This document shows positions 58,901 to 64,000 of a stretch of DNA of 64,000 bases, in pieces. A program made the translations under genes and the position numbers. The stretch spans positions 1-64,000 of the forward strand of contig NZ_VRLV01000003.1 in NCBI RefSeq assembly GCF_009760925.1, given 5' to 3'. Position 1 is the stretch's first letter. Each line of letters starts with the position of its first letter. The notes under the pieces were generated by a model, which did not search any database, was not told where the DNA came from, and saw only the letters and a program-made list of their open reading frames with translations. Source of the DNA: Nonomuraea typhae. GTDB taxonomy: Bacteria; Actinomycetota; Actinomycetes; Streptosporangiales; Streptosporangiaceae.

Positions 58901-61900
58901 GGCACGTGGCTGGAGGTCCTGGCCAAGGTGCCCGTCATGCTGCACCGCGCCGAGCTGTCCTACCGGGACCTGCTGCAGCTCCTCGACACGCGCTACGCCG
59001 ATCCGGCCCAGAACGTGGCCGTGGTCGAGCGGGAGGGCTGCGACACCTCCGCGTTCACCATCAGCGGGCTGAACGCCGACGTGCTCGGGCGTACCCACCG
59101 CTTCGTGCGGCTGTGGCGCCGGCTCGGCATCCCGCAGTGGGAGCTCGATCTGTTCCTGGCGGGCCGGACGCTCGACGAGGCGGCCCTGCGCGACCTGGCC
59201 GGGCTGCGCAGGCTGGCCGGCCGTACCGGACTGGACCTGCCGAGCCTGATCACCGTCTTCCGCGGCTTCGACGACCACGAGTACGTCGACCGCTCGGCCG
59301 ACGAAGGGTCGCCGGTGCAGACGGTCTACCAGCGGCTGTTCCGCAACAAGCTGGTGGACGCCACCGGCACGTTCCCGCCGCGGGCCGCCGAGCTGAGCGG
59401 GACCATCGGGCAGCGGGTGCCCGGCCTGCTCGCGGGCCTGCGCATCGGCGAGCCGGAGCTGGACCTGATCCTCGCCGACCTGTCCCTGGACAGGACCGCG
59501 CCGCTGACCGCGGCGGTGCTCAACCGGATCCACCGGGTGGCGGTGCTGGCCCGCGGGCTCGGGCTGCCCGTGCGGGACTTCCTGCGCCTGGCCAGGATCG
59601 CCGGGACGGACCCCTTCGCCTCGCCCGCCCACGCGGTGGCCTTCGCCGAACTGGCCGACGAGGTCCTCGCCTCGGCGTTCTCCGTGGTCGAGCTGGACTA
59701 TCTGCTCACCCACACCTTCACCGCCAACGCGGGCGTCGCGCTGGAGGACCGGACCGTGCTGGCCTCCCTGCGCCAGCTCCGGCAGGGACTGATCGAGATC
59801 GCCGACCGGCTGCGCAGGCAGGCCGACCAGACCGACGCCGCCTACGTGGGCGCCAAGCTGGGCCTGTTGCCCGCGCTGGCCGCCGACCGGGACCTGGTCG
59901 CCGCCCTGGCCCTGGTCGACGGAAGCTGGAACGGCCCGGCCGCCCAGCGTGACCAGCTCATCGACCGCTACTTCGCCGCGATCTTCGACGATCTGGCCGC
60001 GGCCCGCGCGGCGCTGGCGGCGCTGCCGCCGGGCGAGACCCCCGCGCAGCGGCAGGCCCGGATCGACGCCCGTTTCGCCCTGGTCGCGCCGCGCCTGGAG
60101 GCGTTCCTGCTCCGCACCCACAAGGACCTCTTCGTCGACCAGCACGTGGCCGCGCTGCTGCGGATCGACGAGGTGTCCGCCGCGACCGCGCTGTCGCTGC
60201 TGACGCTGTCCGGGTCGGCGGCCGGTCTGCGCGCCGTGATCAACGATCCCCGGCTCGTCGATCCCGCGCTGGAGCTCGACGAGGCCACCTTCCCGGCCGT
60301 CTACGCCGCGCTGCGCCTGCTGCACAAGGTCGCGATGCTCATCGGCAAGCTCGGCATGCGGCCGGCCGAGGTGACCTGGTGGCTGACCGGCGCCAACGCC
60401 GACGGCCTCGGCTGGATCAGGGCCGGCGCGCTGGGCGTCGACCGGAGCACCACCGTCGCGCTGTCGCGCTGGACGTCGATGCGCTGGTTCTTCGACTGGA
60501 AGGCGGGGCTGCCCGCCTCCGAGCTGTCGGCGCTGGACTTCGCCGCCATCCTGCTCAACCCGGCCGCCACCTCCGCGGCGGCGATCGCGGCCCTGGCCAG
60601 GCTGACCGCGTGGAAGGAGGCCGACCTCACCGCTCTGGCCACCGCGTACGGCTGGCTGGCCACGGGGGTGGACAACGTCAAGGCGCGCCTGGCCGTCGCC
60701 GCCAACCTGCGCAGGGTCGCCGAGGCCATGACGGCGCTGCGCCTGCTCGGCGTCACCGCGGCCCGCGCCGTGGCCTGGGCCGACGCCACGCCGGACGCGG
60801 CGGTCGCCGACGAGATCAAGCAGGTGCTCAAGGCCCGCTACGACCTGCCCCAGTGGCTCGACGCCAACCGCCCGGTCCAGGACGCGCTGCGCGAGCGCCG
60901 CCGCGACGTGCTCGCGGACTGGCTCGCGGCGCACCCCGATCCGGCGCTCGGCCAGCAGTGGACCGACGCCAACGGCCTGTACAGCCACTTCCTCATCGAC
61001 GTCGAGATGAGCTCCTGCGCGCTCACCTCCCGCCTGAAGCAGGCCACCGGCTCCGCGCAGCTGTTCGTGCAGCGCGTGCTGCAGAACCTGGAGCGGGACA
61101 TCGTGGCCAGCACGGTCGCCGACCCGAAGTGGAAGCAGTGGCAGTGGATGCGCCGCTACCGGGTGTGGGAGGCCAACCGCAAGGTCTTCCTCTACCCGGA
61201 GAACTGGATCGAGCCGGAGCTGCGCGAGGAGAAGTCTCCCTTCTTCCTGGAGCTGGAGCGCGACCTGCAGCAGCAGGACGTCACCGCCGCCACCGTCGAG
61301 GAGGCGTACCGCGTCTACCTGGACAAACTCGACAAGGTCGCCAACCTGGAGATCCGCGCCGTGTTCGAGCAGCGGATCGGCGACGAGAGCATCCTGCACG
61401 TGATCGGCCGCACCCGCAGCAGCACAGGCGCCGAGTACTTCTACCGCACCCGGCTCAACAAGGCCCGCTGGACCGCCTGGCAGCCCGTCAAGCTGGAGAT
61501 CAAGGCCGACCACATCCAGATCGGCCTGCACAACCGCAGGCTCTACATCCTGTGGCCGCAGCTCATGGAGAAGGCCGACGAGCCCACCTCGGTCCGCACG
61601 CCCCGCGAGAACGCCCCCTCGTCGATCGAGCTCCCCCGCAAGTTCTGGGACGTCCAGCTCTTCTGGAGCGAGCTGAAGAACGGCGCCTGGACGCCGAAGG
61701 TGCTCTCCGACGCGCCGCTGAAGGTGCTGCACCTGCAGACCGGAGGCGACCATCCGGAGAACATCACCTTCCGCACCAGGCACGTCCCCCAGATCCGGAC
61801 CCACGTGTACATGACGCCCAACCCCAACGGCGTCGCCCCGCGCTCCCGCAGCGCCTTCGAGAAGCTGGGCCCGCAGATCACCCCGGGCCCGCTCGGCCCC

Positions 61901-64000
61901 CCGAGCCTGTTCGGCTTCCTGCACCACTGGGAGCACCTGATCTCCCCGCCGGAGAGCGTCTACCACGGCAACCTGATCAAGCACGGCAGCGCCTCGCAGT
62001 ACTTCTACTACTCCTCGGTGGCGGAGTTCGGCAAGGCGCACTCGATCCCCGCCCACCAGAACGCCCCTGCCATCCGCGTGCTGCGCAACATCACGCCCGG
62101 CCAGACCTTCTCCGTGATCGACTCGCAGGCGTCCGGCTTCGCCGAGACCGGGACCTTCTTCACCTGGGACCCCGCCCGCGCCTACCACGTGGACTACGAG
62201 CACCGCACGTACTGGTCCTACAGCTACTGGGGGTGGTGGTACAGCTGGTCGGTCTCGACGTTCCGGTTCGGCGCGCACTACCACCCGTTCGTGGAGCTGT
62301 TCACCAAGGAACTGAACATCTGGGGCCTGCGCGGCGTGCTGAACCGGCGCATCCAGGTCAGCCCGCAGAGCGTGCCCGGCAGCCCGGCGCCGTTCGACTT
62401 CGCCGCCTATCAGCCGGACTTCACGGTGGCCCAGCCGTACCCGAAGGAAGAGGTCGACTTCAGTTACGGCGGGGCGTACGCGCCGTACAACTGGGAGTTG
62501 TTCTTCCACCTGCCGATGCTGATCGCCGGCAAGCTCGCCGCCAACCAGCGCTTCGAGGAGGCGCTGGAGTGGTACCACTACGTCTTCGACCCGACCAGCA
62601 CCGACACCGAGACGCCCGACCCCGCGACGCCGCAGCAGAAGTACTGGATCACCAAGCCGTTCTTCGAGACGACCAAGGACGGCTACTACAAGCAGAAGAT
62701 CGAGAACATGCTGCTGGCGATCGCCAAGGGTGACGCCGAGCTGCGGGCGCAGGTGGCCGAGTGGCGTCAGCACCCCTTCAGCCCGCACACCATCGCGCGG
62801 ATGCGGACCGTCGCCTACCAGAAGAACGTGCTGATCAAGTACATCCAGACCCTGACCGCGTGGGGTGACCAGCTCTTCGCCCAGGACACGATCGAGTCGA
62901 TCAACGAGGCGACGCAGCTGTACGTGCTGGCCGGGACCATCCTCGGGCCGCGGCCCAAGAGCGTGCCGCGGCGGGTGCCCAGCCCCGTCCGCACCTTCTA
63001 CCAGCTCCAGGCGCGCGGGATCGACGACTTCGGCAACGTGCTGCTCCAAGTGGAGAACCTGCTGCCCGGCGTGCCGGGGCCCACCGCGCCCGCCCCGGAG
63101 GGGCCGGAGCTGCCCCGGCTGGACGTGCTGTACTTCGGCGTCCCGAACAACGACAAGCTCCTCGCCCTGTGGGACACCGTCGAGGATCGGCTCTTCAAGA
63201 TCCGGCACTGCATGAACATCGAGGGCGTGGTCCGGCAGCTGCCGCTGTTCGAGCCGCCCATCGATCCCGCGCTGCTGGTCAAGGCAGCCGCGGCGGGGCT
63301 CGACGTCGCGGCGGCGATCAGCGACATCAACGCGCCGATGCCGCCCTACCGCTTCCCCGTCATGATCCAGCGGGCCCAGGAGGTCTGCGCCGCGGTCACC
63401 GCGCTCGGCGCCGCCATGCTCGCCGCGCTGGAGAAGCGTGACGGGGAAACGCTGGCCGCGCTGCGCTCCAGCCACGAGATCGCCGTGCTCGACCTGCTCA
63501 GGGACGTGCGCGAGAGCCAGGTGCGGGAGGCGCAGGCGACCAAGGAGGCCAACCAGCGCAACCGCGACCTCGCGGAGCTGCGCCGCGCCTACCACCAGCG
63601 GCTGCTCGACCAGGGGCTGAACACCGGCGAGAAGGTCGCGCTGGCGCTGTCCGGCGTCTCGCTCGGGCTGGAGGCCGCGGTCGCGGTCGGCTACGTGCTG
63701 TCCGGCGGGCTGAGCCTGATCCCGACGTTCCTGGCCGGCGCCGCCGGATTCGGCGGCTCGCCCACGGTCTCGGGCAGCATCGGCGGCCCGCAGGTGGGCA
63801 AGTCGGCCGAGATGGCGGTGGCCACGCTGCGCTCGCTGGCCACCGCGGCCGAGAAGGGCGCCGCGATGGCCGGCGTCCTGGCCGGTCACGCGCGGCGGGC
63901 CCAGGACTGGGAGTACCAGCGCAACCTGGCCGCCACCGAGCTGCCGCAGATCGACAAGCAGATCCTCGCCGCGGAGATCCGGCACCAGATCGCCCGGCAG
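55925..64000 (+). CDS. Tc toxin subunit A (TcA), partial at right edge
   Basis: At least 2692 residues in one open frame with no stop inside the window. Typical TcA proteins are about 2400-2500, so this one is enlarged. Residues 1-215 are two transthyretin-like Ig folds (SYTVQGLITDADDRPLPDVL; RRVFGLVRNKFGELMSDVVV) not usual in insect-toxin TcA. Around residue 713 DYCACAACQSVYSPAAHFVD is the VRP1-type shell motif with three Cys. A Thr/Ser/Ala-rich insert lies near 620-640 (SADAPSDASADASADEETPI). Neuraminidase-like and beta-sheet shell domains follow, then near 2210 EEALEWYHYVFDPTSTD and, at the end, the pore helices (LSLIPTFLAGAAGFGG, WEYQRNLAATELPQIDKQIL, AAEIRHQIARQ). AAGGGG is 9 nt before the ATG. 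It forms the pentameric injection channel for the TcB-TcC cocoon. The C-terminus, including the TcB-binding domain, is outside. Confidence 0.9.
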   Translation, partial: MPAPPRSYTVQGLITDADDRPLPDVLVRASGPGQAHQEVPLGQAPTGADGRYSIRVEEDPDQPLHHVNTVIIKVFAGDREIGKSHPPKRKEIPKTVIDLKVDYRPDPAPTRRVFGLVRNKFGELMSDVVVRAADRDLRHEQPLGQSEVREGRYEVRYSEAQFRRAEKDSADLVLTVTDTAGTQLFRSPVQYNAPAEYEFNLSLDGAVYGGPSLWEVQTGVLTPLLDGLSPLDLREDEQHQDVSFLAGETGYTALEIGTWAASWRLAERTARDGTPLPPEALFAFIHQGEPSIFRATLLDDLKHPERIALMEDALLRALAALLPQRQRELLVKAVDDNLVPARLRESIEAILATLAKINLRYTADVAVGGGKGTIGQLLDVVRVPPAQRQTILTTLASYSGSLAGLWKKLEEDETLPEATVKQVRLSVELGTLTRNHVPLVASLAEQVGAGQVTKQDLARFSKQEWFAVFARPGPDGRPIGVPDNIDGETPEQKKETYAAILDQQFERAYPTASLSAKAARASSTAPQLSERVIRFLDDHPDFQLDRYRIDHYLAERDRLTEGNGGTPDPATLDELAAVQRVFKLQPTFAAANTLLSRGIDSAQKIYFMGQGQFVDAVTGASAGTTAGTSADAPSDASADASADEETPINRIQARTLYQKAEITYALALTTYADLNAALYGISPSALAQRLLDAETQAKIDALPNLRTLFGSLDYCACAACQSVYSPAAHFVDVLRFLGDRGTQGQGVHAGKSVRQVLLERRPDLGDIELSCENTNTPLPYIDLVNEILEDVVAPPAVVLLSAAIQPRLVEGPIAAEVLAELRAKNVAIAADAFVYDPDVRGRWVIRDKAHSYVVFAQGAELGLRATRQTIGSAAEVRANPEHLNLEAYRKLAGEVFPFALPFDLASEQTRGYLGQLGLPQERLFTLFGQTMPDGTVSTPTPAQIDCALLGVGDAERQIVNGALPGRQPWEFWGLAETGNTIPHPDDPAQVVTGTWLEVLAKVPVMLHRAELSYRDLLQLLDTRYADPAQNVAVVEREGCDTSAFTISGLNADVLGRTHRFVRLWRRLGIPQWELDLFLAGRTLDEAALRDLAGLRRLAGRTGLDLPSLITVFRGFDDHEYVDRSADEGSPVQTVYQRLFRNKLVDATGTFPPRAAELSGTIGQRVPGLLAGLRIGEPELDLILADLSLDRTAPLTAAVLNRIHRVAVLARGLGLPVRDFLRLARIAGTDPFASPAHAVAFAELADEVLASAFSVVELDYLLTHTFTANAGVALEDRTVLASLRQLRQGLIEIADRLRRQADQTDAAYVGAKLGLLPALAADRDLVAALALVDGSWNGPAAQRDQLIDRYFAAIFDDLAAARAALAALPPGETPAQRQARIDARFALVAPRLEAFLLRTHKDLFVDQHVAALLRIDEVSAATALSLLTLSGSAAGLRAVINDPRLVDPALELDEATFPAVYAALRLLHKVAMLIGKLGMRPAEVTWWLTGANADGLGWIRAGALGVDRSTTVALSRWTSMRWFFDWKAGLPASELSALDFAAILLNPAATSAAAIAALARLTAWKEADLTALATAYGWLATGVDNVKARLAVAANLRRVAEAMTALRLLGVTAARAVAWADATPDAAVADEIKQVLKARYDLPQWLDANRPVQDALRERRRDVLADWLAAHPDPALGQQWTDANGLYSHFLIDVEMSSCALTSRLKQATGSAQLFVQRVLQNLERDIVASTVADPKWKQWQWMRRYRVWEANRKVFLYPENWIEPELREEKSPFFLELERDLQQQDVTAATVEEAYRVYLDKLDKVANLEIRAVFEQRIGDESILHVIGRTRSSTGAEYFYRTRLNKARWTAWQPVKLEIKADHIQIGLHNRRLYILWPQLMEKADEPTSVRTPRENAPSSIELPRKFWDVQLFWSELKNGAWTPKVLSDAPLKVLHLQTGGDHPENITFRTRHVPQIRTHVYMTPNPNGVAPRSRSAFEKLGPQITPGPLGPPSLFGFLHHWEHLISPPESVYHGNLIKHGSASQYFYYSSVAEFGKAHSIPAHQNAPAIRVLRNITPGQTFSVIDSQASGFAETGTFFTWDPARAYHVDYEHRTYWSYSYWGWWYSWSVSTFRFGAHYHPFVELFTKELNIWGLRGVLNRRIQVSPQSVPGSPAPFDFAAYQPDFTVAQPYPKEEVDFSYGGAYAPYNWELFFHLPMLIAGKLAANQRFEEALEWYHYVFDPTSTDTETPDPATPQQKYWITKPFFETTKDGYYKQKIENMLLAIAKGDAELRAQVAEWRQHPFSPHTIARMRTVAYQKNVLIKYIQTLTAWGDQLFAQDTIESINEATQLYVLAGTILGPRPKSVPRRVPSPVRTFYQLQARGIDDFGNVLLQVENLLPGVPGPTAPAPEGPELPRLDVLYFGVPNNDKLLALWDTVEDRLFKIRHCMNIEGVVRQLPLFEPPIDPALLVKAAAAGLDVAAAISDINAPMPPYRFPVMIQRAQEVCAAVTALGAAMLAALEKRDGETLAALRSSHEIAVLDLLRDVRESQVREAQATKEANQRNRDLAELRRAYHQRLLDQGLNTGEKVALALSGVSLGLEAAVAVGYVLSGGLSLIPTFLAGAAGFGGSPTVSGSIGGPQVGKSAEMAVATLRSLATAAEKGAAMAGVLAGHARRAQDWEYQRNLAATELPQIDKQILAAEIRHQIARQ

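Noticed and set aside
58037..63985. Long open frame (over 1900 codons) on the minus strand opposite TcA
   Set aside because: Gly/Arg/Val/Leu-rich low-complexity text without any domain; an artefact of high GC at third positions on the coding strand.

Overview
The window is about 70% GC with the codon usage, lipoboxes, WhiB protein, SARP/AfsR regulator and secreted chitinase expected of a filamentous actinomycete. The gene mix would suit Streptosporangiaceae (Nonomuraea-like), but the genus is an inference, not something the sequence proves. No rRNA, tRNA, CRISPR array or intact insertion sequence was seen. The two window edges cut an aminotransferase (left, minus strand) and a very large toxin subunit (right, plus strand).

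Layout. 1-1635: a glyoxylate-type aminotransferase and a MatC-like dicarboxylate carrier, divergent, with two copies of an IclR-type 15-mer between them; a related 15-mer precedes an IclR-family gene at 35666. 2148-4894: a translationally coupled pair of membrane-anchored proteins of unknown function, a small membrane protein and a quinone-oxidoreductase-like enzyme. 4940-9335: an AfsR-like regulator convergent with a serine hydrolase. 9416-12129: a lanthipeptide locus (precursor plus a three-domain lyase/kinase/cyclase). 12227-14690: a BBE-type flavoprotein, then a decayed patch in which an FAD oxidoreductase fragment, an ECF sigma fragment with an in-frame stop and a truncated SRPBCC gene abut. 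14750-16947: a cyclodipeptide synthase, then an HTH/Clp_N/DUF998 cluster behind a perfect 18-bp inverted repeat. 17040-23632: SARP relic, second serine hydrolase, MFS exporter, BP74-like secreted protein, ExeM/NucH nuclease and a CPBP-like membrane protein. 23772-29942: MarR relic, a paralogue of the 2148 gene, a PQQ-propeller lipoprotein sharing its translation-start context, an SDR/XRE pair and a DUF1876 gene. 30116-35512: a lipoprotein/HlyD/ABC/FtsX efflux operon facing a NarL-type two-component system. 35666-44694: IclR regulator, a small secreted protein, an ethylene-forming-enzyme (EFE) homologue, and a secretome block (GH18 chitinase, esterase, M1 peptidase, lipase). 44770-48350: CBM48 protein, glgC, WhiB, topoisomerase IB and a winged-HTH regulator. 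48557-64000: a Tc (ABC) toxin operon with a fused TcB-TcC protein of 2449 residues and a TcA subunit of at least 2692 residues still open at the right edge.

The most interesting items are: (1) the EFE homologue, which keeps nearly all substrate-binding positions but has Asn where the third iron-binding His should be; (2) the actinobacterial Tc toxin with a 390-residue C-terminal effector region I cannot assign; (3) a lanthipeptide locus whose cyclase has a Cys-Cys-Cys zinc set and whose precursor lacks the usual labionin motif; (4) an orphan cyclodipeptide synthase next to a leaderless HTH/Clp_N cassette. Several gene relics around 13.6-14.7, 17.0-17.3 and 23.8-24.0 kb show that this part of the chromosome has been losing regulators and enzymes.
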